DNA of 47,500 nucleotides, from positions 1 to 47,500 of the forward strand of contig CAKPAZ010000008.1 of NCBI GenBank assembly GCA_934133195.1. Reading direction: 5' to 3'. Position numbers and translations under genes: made by a program. Within the stretch, counting starts at the first letter, position 1; the number at the start of each line of letters is the position of its first letter. Below the pieces are notes generated by a model. It had not been told where the DNA came from. It saw nothing but the letters and a program-made list of their open reading frames with translations, and ran no database searches. This document shows, piece by piece, positions 22,719 through 31,093 of the stretch. Source of the stretch: an uncultured Bacilli bacterium. Its GTDB lineage: Bacteria; Bacillota_I; Bacilli_A; ML615J-28; CAG-313.

Positions 22719-24854
22719 ATGAAAGAAAGAATAATTAATTTATTAAAAACCCCAAAACATCAACTTAGAACTCTTGATGAAATCTATAAAGATTTAAATC
22801 TAACCCAAGAAGATGAATTTGATGAAGTAGGTAGTGCCCTAGAAGAACTTGAAAATGATTTTATCATTACCCACAATAAACAAAATCAATTTGCGTTACT
22901 AGAATACTTTAACCTTGTAAAAGGTGTAATAAGCATTAAAGATGCAGGCTTTGGCTTTGTTGATGGAGAAACCTTTAGCGTCCATATTAATGAAAACAAC
23001 CTTCATACTGCGATGTCAGGTGATACTGTTTTAGTCCGTTTTAAACAAGAAAGAAACAAAAACTTTGAAGGTGAAGTTGTAAGAATCATTACAAGAGCGA
23101 CAACTTTCATTGTTGGTCCTCTAAAAAAACACAAAAATCGTTTCTTTGTAAAAGGATTAATTAATAAAATTAATGTTTGGGCAAGCGTTAAAGATGTTGA
23201 TCAAAAAATAGTTAATAAAGTAGTAAAAGTTGAAATTACTAAATATTATAAGTATGATCAAGTAGAAGCCAAAATCAAAGAAGTCTATGGTGATGAATAT
23301 GAAATTGGTATGGATATTACCATGCAAGTACTTGCGAGCGGAGTTAAATATCAATTTGATGAAGAAACTATTAAGGAAGCAAAATCCATTTCTCAAGAAG
23401 TTGACATAAAGAAATATAAAAATCGTCATGACTTAACAAAGGAAACTATAATTACCATTGATGGTGATGATGCAAGAGATTATGATGATGCGGTAACTTT
23501 AAAAGTATTAGATAATGGTAACTACCTTTTAAAAGTATGTATCGCAGATGTTAGTGAATATGTAAAAGAAGGCTCTTTCTTAGATATGGAAGCATATGAA
23601 AGAGGTACAAGTATTTACCTCCCAGATAGAGTTATTCCCATGTTACCACTAGAACTATCCAATGGCATTTGTTCTTTAAATGAAGGGGTAAATCGTTTAG
23701 TTGAAGTTGCGGAAATAGAACTTGACAAAGAAGCAAAAATCATTAATACTTCATTTTACGAAGGCATTATGAAAAGTAGTCATCGTATGACTTATAGTGT
23801 TGTAAATAAAATCATCGAAGATGAAGATAAAGATATGATTGAAAAATATCAAGATATTTATGAAATGCTTATTTTGATGAATACTTTATCAAAAAAATTA
23901 TATGAAAAACGAATTAAACGTGGATCATTTGATTTTGAAACTACTGAAGTAAAAGTAAATCTTGATAAAAATGGTAATGTCATTGACTTATCTTATCGCG
24001 AAAGAAGAAGTGCTGAAAAATTAATTGAAGAATTCATGTTAGTCGCAAACGAAAGTGTAGCCGAACAAATGACATGGCTTGATGTTCCTTTTATCTACCG
24101 TGTTCATGATGAACCAGATGATGAAAGATTAAATCTTTTCTTAACAAGACTAAAAAGCTTAAAACAAGAATTCTCTTATAAAAATAAGGCAGCTCTACCA
24201 AAAGCTCTTCAACAATTCTTGATAAATACAAATGATGAAAATAACCCACTTGAAAAAACTTTAAAAGTAGTTCTAAGTAATACCCTTCTTAGAACAATGT
24301 CTAAAGCTAAATATCAAGAAGAAAATATTGGCCACTATGGTCTTGCCAGCAAGTGTTATGCTCATTTTACATCTCCAATAAGAAGATATCCCGATCTTCT
24401 AGTTCATCGCTTAATGAAACAATTCTTATTCAATGAAAGTGAAACTAATAATGATCCTATTTTATACTTTACAAAAAAAGTTCATGATACTGGAATTCAA
24501 GCTTCACTTAAAGAAAAGATGGCGGAACGTTTAGAAAGAGATACTACGGATATGAAAAAGTGTGAATATATGGAACAATTTATGGGAAAAGTATTCACTG
24601 GTATGATTTCATCAGTCGTTAATTGGGGGCTTTACATAACTTTAGAAAATACTGTTGAAGGTCTTGCGAGATTTGAAAATCTTCCATATGACTATTATGA
24701 AGTCGATGAGAAAAAAGGAATCATCTATGGAAAGAAAAAAGATCATATTTATAGACTTGGCGATGTAGTTAGGGTAAAATTAATAGATATAAATATAGAA
24801 AAACATCAAATAACATTTAAAATGTTAGGAAAGTTGGAAAATGAAGACAAATAA
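22719..24854 (+). CDS. rnr: Ribonuclease R, 3'-5' exoribonuclease
   Basis: A 711-residue RNase II/R family enzyme. The N-terminal helix-turn-helix and two cold-shock-like RNA-binding domains (about 65-230) precede the RNB catalytic core, which has the magnesium site TIDGDDARDYDDAV (about 246-259). A C-terminal S1 domain is seen around VFTGMISSVVNWGLYI. It degrades structured RNA and takes part with SmpB/tmRNA in disposal of defective mRNA, matching its coupling to smpB (14-base overlap). AAAGGAGGTG is a near-perfect Shine-Dalgarno. Confidence 0.97.
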   Translation: MKERIINLLKTPKHQLRTLDEIYKDLNLTQEDEFDEVGSALEELENDFIITHNKQNQFALLEYFNLVKGVISIKDAGFGFVDGETFSVHINENNLHTAMSGDTVLVRFKQERNKNFEGEVVRIITRATTFIVGPLKKHKNRFFVKGLINKINVWASVKDVDQKIVNKVVKVEITKYYKYDQVEAKIKEVYGDEYEIGMDITMQVLASGVKYQFDEETIKEAKSISQEVDIKKYKNRHDLTKETIITIDGDDARDYDDAVTLKVLDNGNYLLKVCIADVSEYVKEGSFLDMEAYERGTSIYLPDRVIPMLPLELSNGICSLNEGVNRLVEVAEIELDKEAKIINTSFYEGIMKSSHRMTYSVVNKIIEDEDKDMIEKYQDIYEMLILMNTLSKKLYEKRIKRGSFDFETTEVKVNLDKNGNVIDLSYRERRSAEKLIEEFMLVANESVAEQMTWLDVPFIYRVHDEPDDERLNLFLTRLKSLKQEFSYKNKAALPKALQQFLINTNDENNPLEKTLKVVLSNTLLRTMSKAKYQEENIGHYGLASKCYAHFTSPIRRYPDLLVHRLMKQFLFNESETNNDPILYFTKKVHDTGIQASLKEKMAERLERDTTDMKKCEYMEQFMGKVFTGMISSVVNWGLYITLENTVEGLARFENLPYDYYEVDEKKGIIYGKKKDHIYRLGDVVRVKLIDINIEKHQITFKMLGKLENEDK

Positions 24855-25308
24855 TGAAAAAATAATATGCCAAAACAAAAGAGCATATCATGACTACTTC
24901 ATCGAAGAAGAAATTGAAGCAGGTCTTGTCCTAAAAGGTACAGAGATTAAGTCAATTAGAAATGGTAAAGTAAGTATTCAAGAAAGCTATTGTGAAATAA
25001 AGAATAATGAAATGTTTATTGTAGGAATGACAATTTCCCCATATGAAATGGGAAACATCTTTAATCACATTCCTGATGCGAAAAGAAAATTACTACTCCA
25101 TCATCGTGAAATCATAAAACTTGGCCAAAAGATTCAAAAAGAAGGTTATACCATCATCCCATTAAGAATTGTAATCCGAAATGGTATTGCAAAAATTGAT
25201 ATTGGAGTTGCAAAAGGTAAAAAACTTTATGATAAGCGTGAAGATCTAAAAAAAGCTAGCGACCTAATGTATGTAAAAAAGGCAACCAAGGAGGAAACTT
25301 ATGGATAA
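24841..25308 (+). CDS. smpB: SsrA (tmRNA)-binding protein
   Basis: A 155-residue OB-fold protein that delivers tmRNA to stalled ribosomes. Signatures: NKRAYHDYFIEEEIEAGLVL, LKGTEIKSIRNGKVSI, the AKRKLLLHHREI helix and the C-terminal GVAKGKKLYDKREDLK tail. Overlaps rnr by 14 bases and the TPR gene by eight, so translation is coupled. The tmRNA gene itself was not seen nearby. Confidence 0.98.
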   Translation: MKTNNEKIICQNKRAYHDYFIEEEIEAGLVLKGTEIKSIRNGKVSIQESYCEIKNNEMFIVGMTISPYEMGNIFNHIPDAKRKLLLHHREIIKLGQKIQKEGYTIIPLRIVIRNGIAKIDIGVAKGKKLYDKREDLKKASDLMYVKKATKEETYG

Positions 25309-27217
25309 ACAAACGCTTGAAAAAATATCACAATTTATAAATGATGGTGACTATGAAAAAGCAGTTGAAGCACTTGATGAAGTAATAAAAAATGAACCAA
25401 AAAACTACAAAGCAATATTTAATCGAGCATTTATGAAGTTTGTTTGTTTAAATAAAGTAGATGAAGATGTTATAAATGACTTTGATAAAGTTGCTCAATC
25501 AAAGAGTGAATTAAAAGGAAAAGCCATTGCTTGTTTAGTCATTGCATATAGTCACTTAGAAAACTATCGTGCTGCCTATTTATGTGGTAAAGCGAAAGAT
25601 TGTGACTATAGTGATTTTGCACTTGATTATAATTTTGCAATGTCAAGAGCTTGCTTTTTCTTAGGTAATGAATACTTAGAAGAAGCCTTAGATTATATAA
25701 ATAAATGTTTAGAAGATGAAAATGCTGATGAATTTAATCATTACTACTGTAAAGTTGATATCTTACTTGAACTTGGCCGTTATGATGAAGCATCACAATT
25801 ACTAGATGATATGTATAGTCGTTTTGGTGCAAGTTTCAACTATTACTATGATCGTGCTAGAATAAACTTAGAATTATATAATCATGATGAAAATAAGGAT
25901 CCCCACTATCTTGAAGAAGCTGAAGCCTCAATTTTAGTCGCAAAAAAATATGAAGATAAAAGTATCTCCATTGAACTATTACATATAGAAGTTCTTATTA
26001 ACATGAAAAAAGCCAAAGAATCATTGGAAATCTTAGAAAAAATTAAAAATGATCTAAAAGAAGAAGAATATATAATTAATAAATTAAAGATATACCAAGC
26101 AATAGATGATATAGATAGTATCATAGCAACTTCTAAAGAATATCTAAAAACCAATGATTCCCCATTTATTAATAGTTATTTAGGAGCAACCTATCAAGAT
26201 AATGCTAAAAGTAATGAAGATTTAAAAGAAGCCCTTCCTTATTATAAGCATGCATATGAACTTTCTCCAAACTACACTACTTTTATCCGCTTATATAATC
26301 TAAACTATCTACTTCATCTAAATTCAGATAATATGGAATTGATTAGAGATTATAATAAAAAAGCCGAAGATAAAAGCGATACTTTAAATTGCCTTGCGAC
26401 AACAAAATATCGCTTAAACCGTCCATATGATGAAATTGAAAAAGCATATATGGAAAATGGTACTAAAAATGGTGTGGATTATTTAAAATTTATATCCATA
26501 ATTTCAATGATTGATGTTAATCCAAAAAGATTCTATCGTTACTTTAAAAAGTATAAAAAGATTCCACTTGAAAAAATTGAAACTTGGAATTACAAAAAGT
26601 TAGGCTTTATGTTCTTATTTGGTGAAAATGGTTTAAGCGTAAACTATGATCGTGCTAAAGAATTCTTACTTGCAGCATATAATGATGATCCTGATGAATC
26701 ATGTAATATTTCAGCATTAGCTCGTTTCTATGAAGTTACAGGTAACAATGAAGAAGCCTTTAAATTATATAAGGAAGCATATCTTAAACGTATCAATTAC
26801 TTTGCGGCTCAATGTGTATGCTCAGATGCCTATATGGCCCATGCATATTTAAATGGAATTGGTACTAAAGTAGATGAAGAAAAAGCCAAAGAAATAACCC
26901 TTAATGCTTTCAACTTTTTAAAAAAGTTATGTAATAATACCACTATTTATTTATATACTTTTTTCGCACTACAAGGTGATGAAAGATTTAAACTTGAAAC
27001 GGCAGAAGAATATCTCCAACTTACTTTCCCTTTTGAAAGATATGAAATTACTAGATATATGATGTTAAAAAGGGTAAGAGAAGCTCTAAATAAACCTACT
27101 GCTGATATAGACAAAGAAATTAAGAAATGTCTATCTTTTACAACAAAAATTGCTAAAGACTTTTATAATGAACACAAAGATGATAAAATAATCTATATTT
27201 CTCCCGATTGTTTATGA
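25301..27217 (+). CDS. Tetratricopeptide-repeat protein of unknown role
   Basis: A 638-residue soluble helical protein. TPR-like helix pairs are visible from the N-terminus (DYEKAVEALDEVIKNEPKN, FNRAFMKF; later YDEASQLLDDMY, ALPYYKHAYELSPNY). Near residue 450 onward Sel1-like units occur (LSVNYDRAKEFLLAAYNDD, then NNEEAFKLYKEAY, and AYLNGIGTKVDEEKAKEI). No signal peptide or enzymatic motif. Such proteins are protein-protein scaffolds. The start overlaps smpB by eight bases with GGAGGAAA upstream, so it is the last gene of the rnr-smpB unit and might serve RNA decay or ribosome rescue (context only). Its end overlaps a convergent small gene by six bases. Confidence 0.85.
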   Translation: MDKQTLEKISQFINDGDYEKAVEALDEVIKNEPKNYKAIFNRAFMKFVCLNKVDEDVINDFDKVAQSKSELKGKAIACLVIAYSHLENYRAAYLCGKAKDCDYSDFALDYNFAMSRACFFLGNEYLEEALDYINKCLEDENADEFNHYYCKVDILLELGRYDEASQLLDDMYSRFGASFNYYYDRARINLELYNHDENKDPHYLEEAEASILVAKKYEDKSISIELLHIEVLINMKKAKESLEILEKIKNDLKEEEYIINKLKIYQAIDDIDSIIATSKEYLKTNDSPFINSYLGATYQDNAKSNEDLKEALPYYKHAYELSPNYTTFIRLYNLNYLLHLNSDNMELIRDYNKKAEDKSDTLNCLATTKYRLNRPYDEIEKAYMENGTKNGVDYLKFISIISMIDVNPKRFYRYFKKYKKIPLEKIETWNYKKLGFMFLFGENGLSVNYDRAKEFLLAAYNDDPDESCNISALARFYEVTGNNEEAFKLYKEAYLKRINYFAAQCVCSDAYMAHAYLNGIGTKVDEEKAKEITLNAFNFLKKLCNNTTIYLYTFFALQGDERFKLETAEEYLQLTFPFERYEITRYMMLKRVREALNKPTADIDKEIKKCLSFTTKIAKDFYNEHKDDKIIYISPDCL

Positions 27218-27505
27218 TTTAATATTAAATCTTCGCATAATTAAATCAATTTTTCTTTTTAGTTCATTGTATTCATCACAACTTATATTACATTGATTTG
27301 CTGTTGCTTGAGCATTATAAGTCAAAAGCAATTGTCCAACAAATTCCAACCAGTTACCTAGTGAGTTTTGTTGATCAACAGTAAGATTCTCAGCTAAAAT
27401 ATAACCAGTGATAGTACCAATCGTTGTAAATTGAAAAGGGGTTAAAGTCATTATCCAGTCAATAAATGACCGAATTTCATGAATATTTGCATTATTATTA
27501 TTCAT
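27212..27505 (-). CDS. Small protein of unknown function
   Basis: A 97-residue protein supported by a strong minus-strand ribosome binding site AAGGGGGAAATG just before its ATG and by an upstream TTGATA/TATAAG pair with 17-bp spacing. It begins with an Asn-rich stretch, then a mid region FTTIGTITGYILAENL that may be one helix at a membrane or a coiled packing helix, and a charged helical end (ELKRKIDLIMRRF). Not recognised. It is convergent with the TPR gene and divergent from the thioesterase gene. Confidence 0.7.
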   Translation of the reverse strand: MNNNNANIHEIRSFIDWIMTLTPFQFTTIGTITGYILAENLTVDQQNSLGNWLEFVGQLLLTYNAQATANQCNISCDEYNELKRKIDLIMRRFNIKS

Positions 27506-27564
27506 AACATTTCCCCCTTATATAATAATACGAATAAATTATCAAAAAAATACGTGAGGTAAGA

Positions 27565-28056
27565 ATGAAAGTAATAAAAAAGCAAGTTAATAGTAAAATG
27601 TGTATTATTTGTGGAATTAATAATGAAGCAGGTTTAAAAGCTCCATTCTATGAAATGGAAGATAAAAGTGTAGTATCCATTTTCAAATACTCACAAATTC
27701 ATCAAAGTTATCCTGAAAGAACTCATGGTGGCCTAATATCAACAATGCTTGATGAAATAATAGGTAGAGCCATCTGGATAGATGAACCTGATGTATGGGG
27801 AGTAACAATGGATCTACATGTAAAATTTAGAAAACCAACTCCATTAGATACGCCACTTTATGCGGTGGGAAAAATCACAAAAAGCAGTAAAAAGTTTTTC
27901 TCAGGAACAGGTTACATCAAAGATATGAATGGTAACATTCTAGCGGAAGCAGAAGCCAACTATATTAAACTTCCTGTTTCAAAACTTGCATCTACGGATG
28001 TACATGAAGATGTAAACATCTTAATACCTGATGATGTAAAAGAAATTAATATATAA
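27565..28056 (+). CDS. PaaI-type hotdog-fold thioesterase
   Basis: A 163-residue protein. The hotdog elements are seen in order: RTHGGLISTMLDEIIGRAIW (central helix with the catalytic-type Asp/Glu), TMDLHVKFRKPTPLDTPLYAVG and the closing strand ILAEAEANYIKLP. This fits acyl-CoA thioesterases of the PaaI/YdiI group; the acyl substrate is unknown. An N-terminal CIICG segment is present, as in several Bacillota members. Ribosome binding site GTGAGGTAAG. It stands between a divergent small gene and tRNA-Leu. Confidence 0.85.
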   Translation: MKVIKKQVNSKMCIICGINNEAGLKAPFYEMEDKSVVSIFKYSQIHQSYPERTHGGLISTMLDEIIGRAIWIDEPDVWGVTMDLHVKFRKPTPLDTPLYAVGKITKSSKKFFSGTGYIKDMNGNILAEAEANYIKLPVSKLASTDVHEDVNILIPDDVKEINI

Positions 28057-28080
28057 TGGATACTACAAAGTATCCTAAAT

Positions 28081-28166
28081 GCAGCAGTGGCGGAACGGTA
28101 GACGCGCTACTTTGAGGGGGTAGTATACGCATGTATGTGTGAGTTCAAATCTCATCTGCTGCACCA
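28081..28166 (+). tRNA. tRNA-Leu (anticodon GAG)
   Basis: Class II tRNA. Acceptor GCAGCAG pairs with CTGCTGC, anticodon stem CTACT/GGTAG with loop TTGAGGG giving GAG, a long variable arm and T loop GTTCAAATC, then ACCA. The accessory zone starts directly downstream. Confidence 0.95.
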
Positions 28167-28178
28167 TAAGAAAAGCAT

Positions 28179-28210
28179 AGGTTTGATACAAATGTTATCA
28201 AGCCTTTTTT
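28179..28210 (+). terminator. tRNA-Leu terminator
   Basis: AGGTTTGATA pairs with TATCAAGCCT (one G-U), followed by TTTTTT. The left arm and flanks recur at 31150-31194. Confidence 0.85.
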
Positions 28211-28213
28211 CTT

Positions 28214-28304
28214 TGCTGATAGGAAACTATATCCTTTCCGCCAGCAACGTTCAGAGTCTTGTAGAAGTGTCAAACGGCATTTCTATGAGGCTCTTTTTCT
28301 TTTT
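28214..28304 (+). ncRNA. Structured non-coding element: two hairpins ending in a T tract
   Basis: Hairpin 1 is TGCTG with inner GGAAA against TTTCC and CAGCA (28214-28246). Hairpin 2 is AGAGTC with inner TAGAAGTG against CATTTCTA and GGCTCT (28253-28294), followed by TTTTTCTTTTT. The 3' hairpin works as a terminator. Base composition is richer in GC than the flanks. No promoter was found directly upstream, so it could be a terminator array or the 3' part of a small RNA brought in with a mobile element (inference). Confidence 0.5.
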
Positions 28305-28307
28305 GCA

Positions 28308-28363
28308 TATTGCTACGGAACGAAAACCTTATCAACGGGACGATAGGTATTGCTACGGAACGA
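28308..28363 (+). repeat. Pair of 16-bp direct repeats, period 40
   Basis: TATTGCTACGGAACGA occurs at 28308-28323 and 28348-28363. The octamer ACGATAGG also occurs twice nearby. It lies in non-coding DNA between tRNA-Leu and the ferredoxin gene. Confidence 0.7.
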
Positions 28364-28414
28364 TAGGTTCTTTTAGTTGCGAAGCTATTCATTTGTAAAA
28401 ATAAGTAGAAATCA

Positions 28415-28443
28415 TAGACAAAACCGCAAAAAAGTGATATAAT
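28415..28443 (+). promoter_or_regulatory. Promoter of the EFR1-like ferredoxin gene
   Basis: TAGACA (28415-28420), 17-bp spacer, TATAAT (28438-28443). The start site is about 100 bases before the gene, leaving a long leader. Confidence 0.75.
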
Positions 28444-28449
28444 AGGACC

Positions 28450-28521
28450 ACGTTAAAAGGCTAGCGCACATTCGGTAACGGAAACAGTTACAGATCTCCT
28501 ACTTGTTGGGAGGTTTTTATT
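28450..28521 (+). promoter_or_regulatory. Attenuator-like leader with terminator
   Basis: GTAAC pairs with GTTAC (28475-28479/28487-28491). CTCCTA pairs with TGGGAG (28496-28501/28507-28512) and is followed by GTTTTTATT. A terminator between promoter and gene suggests transcription attenuation. It does not match any riboswitch class I can recall. Confidence 0.55.
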
Positions 28522-28547
28522 CCATTAGTTAGAAGGAGTGATTATTG

Positions 28548-29324
28548 ATGATTTTTTATTTTTCGGCAACGGGCAACACAAAACATGTGGTTGATAGAAT
28601 AAAACGGGAAAACGAGGAAATCGTATTGATTGAAAATGCGATAGAAAGAAAGCAATATGACTATAAAGTTGACGATGGCCGAATCGGAATACTCACGCCT
28701 ACCTATAATTGGGGCTTGCCTAGCATCGTTTATGAATTCCTTGAAAAGGTGAAATTTTCTTTTGAAACAAAGCCCTATATTTTTTATGTAGGGACTTATG
28801 GAACGACTACAGGATCCGCTTCGGCGTTCGTTGATTCTCTACTAAAAGCAAAGAAATTAAAACTGGATGCAAAGTTTGATATAAAGATGCCTGATACTTG
28901 GACTGTGTTGTTCGATCTTTCAAATAAAGAAAAAGTGAATGATAAAATTGAAAATGCTGAGGGAGAGATATCAAAGCTAATAACACAATTAAATAATGAA
29001 ATTACTGGCAAGCATATGTCTTTAACTACGCCTCTATTTATTGGAAATTTAGGTAAAAAGATATATGACAATAAAACCAGAAAGACATCAAATTTATCTG
29101 TTACTGATGATTGCATTGGATGTGGATTGTGTGCAAGAAAATGCCCCGCAAAAGCAATCGAAATGATTGACAAAAAACCGGTCTGGGTTAAAGAAGAATG
29201 CACCATGTGCCTAGGATGCCTCCATAGATGTCCGAAATTTGCTATCTATTATGGTAATGGTAAAGCAACGAAGAAACATGGCCAATACACTTTTCAAAAA
29301 TATGCCTCTAAAAAACATGATTAA
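28548..29324 (+). CDS. EFR1-type protein: flavodoxin domain plus 2[4Fe-4S] ferredoxin domain
   Basis: A 258-residue fusion. The N-terminus IFYFSATGNTKHV is the FMN phosphate loop of flavodoxins, and the PTYNWGLPSIVYEFL and YGTTTGSA loops complete the FMN site. The C-terminus has two ferredoxin cluster motifs: CIGCGLCARKCP and CTMCLGCLHRCP. A soluble electron carrier or reductase is expected in an anaerobe; its partner is unknown. ATG 28548 is preferred, with AGAAGGAG ten bases upstream. Its base use and long structured leader set it off from the core genes, so it may have arrived with the element beside tRNA-Leu. Confidence 0.92.
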   Translation: MIFYFSATGNTKHVVDRIKRENEEIVLIENAIERKQYDYKVDDGRIGILTPTYNWGLPSIVYEFLEKVKFSFETKPYIFYVGTYGTTTGSASAFVDSLLKAKKLKLDAKFDIKMPDTWTVLFDLSNKEKVNDKIENAEGEISKLITQLNNEITGKHMSLTTPLFIGNLGKKIYDNKTRKTSNLSVTDDCIGCGLCARKCPAKAIEMIDKKPVWVKEECTMCLGCLHRCPKFAIYYGNGKATKKHGQYTFQKYASKKHD

Positions 29325-29371
29325 AAAGGCTTCTACAAAAATGTAAGAGCTAGATGATATGACGCTACAAC

Positions 29372-29459
29372 TGTACGCATTTTCAGTAAACTGTACGCAC
29401 TTTTTGAGGGGTGTACGCACTTTGCATCACAATAGGTCATCTTACACATTAGAATGTGT
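29372..29459 (+). mobile_element. Remnant of a transposon end with three 20-bp tandem repeats
   Basis: TGTACGCA occurs at 29372, 29392 and 29412, exactly 20 bp apart, each followed by TTTT/CTTT. A tail (ATAGGTCATCTTACACATT) follows that is also present, diverged, after the repeats at 31094-31155. Multiple phased short repeats at a terminus are characteristic of IS21-type elements, where transposase binds several sites. No transposase gene is left. Identification as an IS21-like end is inference. Confidence 0.5.
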
Positions 29460-29491
29460 CAATAAGTCATCAGATTTATAGTAGAAATATA

Positions 29492-29550
29492 GAGGTTTTA
29501 CAACCTATTTTGAAGATTTTTGTTCCATATTTGGAACAATTTTTTATTTT
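29492..29550 (+). terminator. Two hairpins, the second a clear terminator
   Basis: AGGTT/AACCT at 29492-29506, then TTGTTCCA pairing with TGGAACAA (29520-29539) and TTTTTTATTTT. It closes the transcript of the ferredoxin region. Confidence 0.7.
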
Positions 29551-29766
29551 CTAGAGATATTAGTAGTTCTATTTGATTAATGAGAGTTGATATAGGGTGT
29601 TTTAAGGTGGGAGGAAGAATAGGCGATTGAAGAAATTTGAACTAATAATTAATATGTAATATAATATTAGTAAAAATTATGAAAATATATTATAATAATA
29701 GTAATATCACGCTTTGATTGATTTTTTATCATCAAATGAGTTATGGTTATTCGCAATTAAACAATA
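29551..29766. other. AT-rich intergenic DNA upstream of the second XRE gene
   Basis: No gene. A copy of TATAATATTAGT lies at 29660-29671 and resembles the promoter segment found before both XRE genes. A hairpin of the form TTTGATTGAT-ATCATCAAA lies near 29715-29740. Confidence 0.5.
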
Positions 29767-29782
29767 TATAATATTAGTGTAA
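29767..29782 (+). promoter_or_regulatory. -10/start region of the second XRE gene
   Basis: TATAATATTAGTGTAA is identical to the segment before the first XRE gene. It is followed by the small palindrome TTGGCCA in place of the GTAAGCTTAC found there. Confidence 0.5.
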
Positions 29783-29819
29783 TTGGCCATTGCAATACAT
29801 TAATAAAGGAGAAAATATT

Positions 29820-30911
29820 ATGAATATAGGTTCAATAATAAAAGAACTAAGACAAAAGAAAAAGATGTCTCAGGAGGAACTTGCAGAATATTTAGGTGTA
29901 TCAACACAAGCTGTATCAAGATGGGAAACATCAGTAAGTTATCCTGATATTATTTTGCTACCACTTATAGCAAATGTGTTCAATGTTACAGTAGACTATT
30001 TGTTAGGTACTGATAAATTTAAAAATGATAAAATAGTAGAAGAAATAAATGAAACTTATCGAAAATATAATAAAAAGGGTGATAATGTAGGGTGTTATGA
30101 ATATATGAAAAAAATGTATGAAAAATACCCACATATTGAAAAGGTTCAACTTATGTATGCAAATTCTTGTAGTGCAGCACATAATGAAGATAAATCAATA
30201 ATTGATGAAGGAATTGAAGTGCTTGAACGACTTGTTAGACTTTCGTATGATGAAGAGATAAAAGATAAAGCATATGATGAGTTATTTTGGTTATATTTAC
30301 ATAAAAAAGATAAAGTAAAATTAAAAGATATATTTAATAACTATATTAAACCAAAACTTAAGAAAGACTATTATTCGTCATATATGCTAGATGGGGATGA
30401 ATTGACAAAATATTGTCAACTAGAAATATGTGGTATTATAGGTGATTTCTGGGATCAACTTATGGATATGAGAAAAAATGAAACTTATTCACTAAAAGAA
30501 ATGGTAATTGCATTAAATAAATTTAACCAAGTTTGTCAAATAATGTTTGAAAACAAGGATTACCCAATACAAGTATTATGGTACATAAAAACAATAAATA
30601 GATTTATTGCAATTGATTATTTAAAATTAGATAATATAGACAAGGCATTACATCATATCAAAATATGTTGTGAATGTGCTGTAGAAAGTGATAGTAGACC
30701 AAAAGTTTTTAAACATACATCTTTGTTATTTAATCACATTGAAGATGATAGAGAACAAATTTCATATTCTGGTAATACAAAAATATATGGTAATGAATCT
30801 TTTACACTTTGGAATGATTTACAACGTGGAGATTTTGTTAAATTAAAAGGCAATGAAGGATATATTAAATTATTAGAAGAATTGGCAAAATATAAAAAAC
30901 AATATAATTAG
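29820..30911 (+). CDS. XRE-family transcriptional regulator, paralogue of the gene at 449
   Basis: A 363-residue protein. N-terminal helix-turn-helix (about 5-60): QEELAEYLGVSTQAVSRWE with the tail VTVDYLL. Identity to the first XRE protein is high across residues 1-65 and then fades, while the helical, TPR-like architecture of the C-terminal part persists (KKMYEKYPHIEKVQL, DKALHHIKICCE). Start at ATG 29820 behind AAAGGAGAA. It lies between two remnants of the same transposon end and downstream of a duplicated promoter segment. A hairpin terminator of 12 bp follows at 30918-30959. Target genes unknown. Confidence 0.9.
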   Translation: MNIGSIIKELRQKKKMSQEELAEYLGVSTQAVSRWETSVSYPDIILLPLIANVFNVTVDYLLGTDKFKNDKIVEEINETYRKYNKKGDNVGCYEYMKKMYEKYPHIEKVQLMYANSCSAAHNEDKSIIDEGIEVLERLVRLSYDEEIKDKAYDELFWLYLHKKDKVKLKDIFNNYIKPKLKKDYYSSYMLDGDELTKYCQLEICGIIGDFWDQLMDMRKNETYSLKEMVIALNKFNQVCQIMFENKDYPIQVLWYIKTINRFIAIDYLKLDNIDKALHHIKICCECAVESDSRPKVFKHTSLLFNHIEDDREQISYSGNTKIYGNESFTLWNDLQRGDFVKLKGNEGYIKLLEELAKYKKQYN

Positions 30912-30917
30912 TCATCA

Positions 30918-30959
30918 AGTCAGTTAATCCAAATTTAAATTAGGTTAGCTGGCTTTTTA
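30918..30959 (+). terminator. Rho-independent terminator of the second XRE gene
   Basis: AGTCAGTTAATC pairs with GGTTAGCTGGCT (12 pairs, some G-U), followed by TTTTTA. Confidence 0.8.
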
Positions 30960-31090
30960 CTTTCTCGTCTGTTTGTACTTAATAATATTTTTAGTCCATA
31001 ATTACTTGGACTATATGTATGACATCAAAGATCATGATGTTTATATAGAAGGACAAGGATATTAAACAAATTCCAATTTATCAGTAAGTT
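30960..31090. other. Non-coding stretch with short inverted repeats
   Basis: TAGTCCA/TGGACTA (30992-30998/31007-31013) and ACATC/GATGT (31022-31040) form small hairpins. No open frame with a start and ribosome binding site is seen. Confidence 0.5.
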
Positions 31091-31093
31091 TAT

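Noticed and set aside
28135..28398. 87-codon frame starting inside tRNA-Leu
   Set aside because: It overlaps the tRNA, its terminator and the hairpin block, has no ribosome binding site and no protein-like composition.
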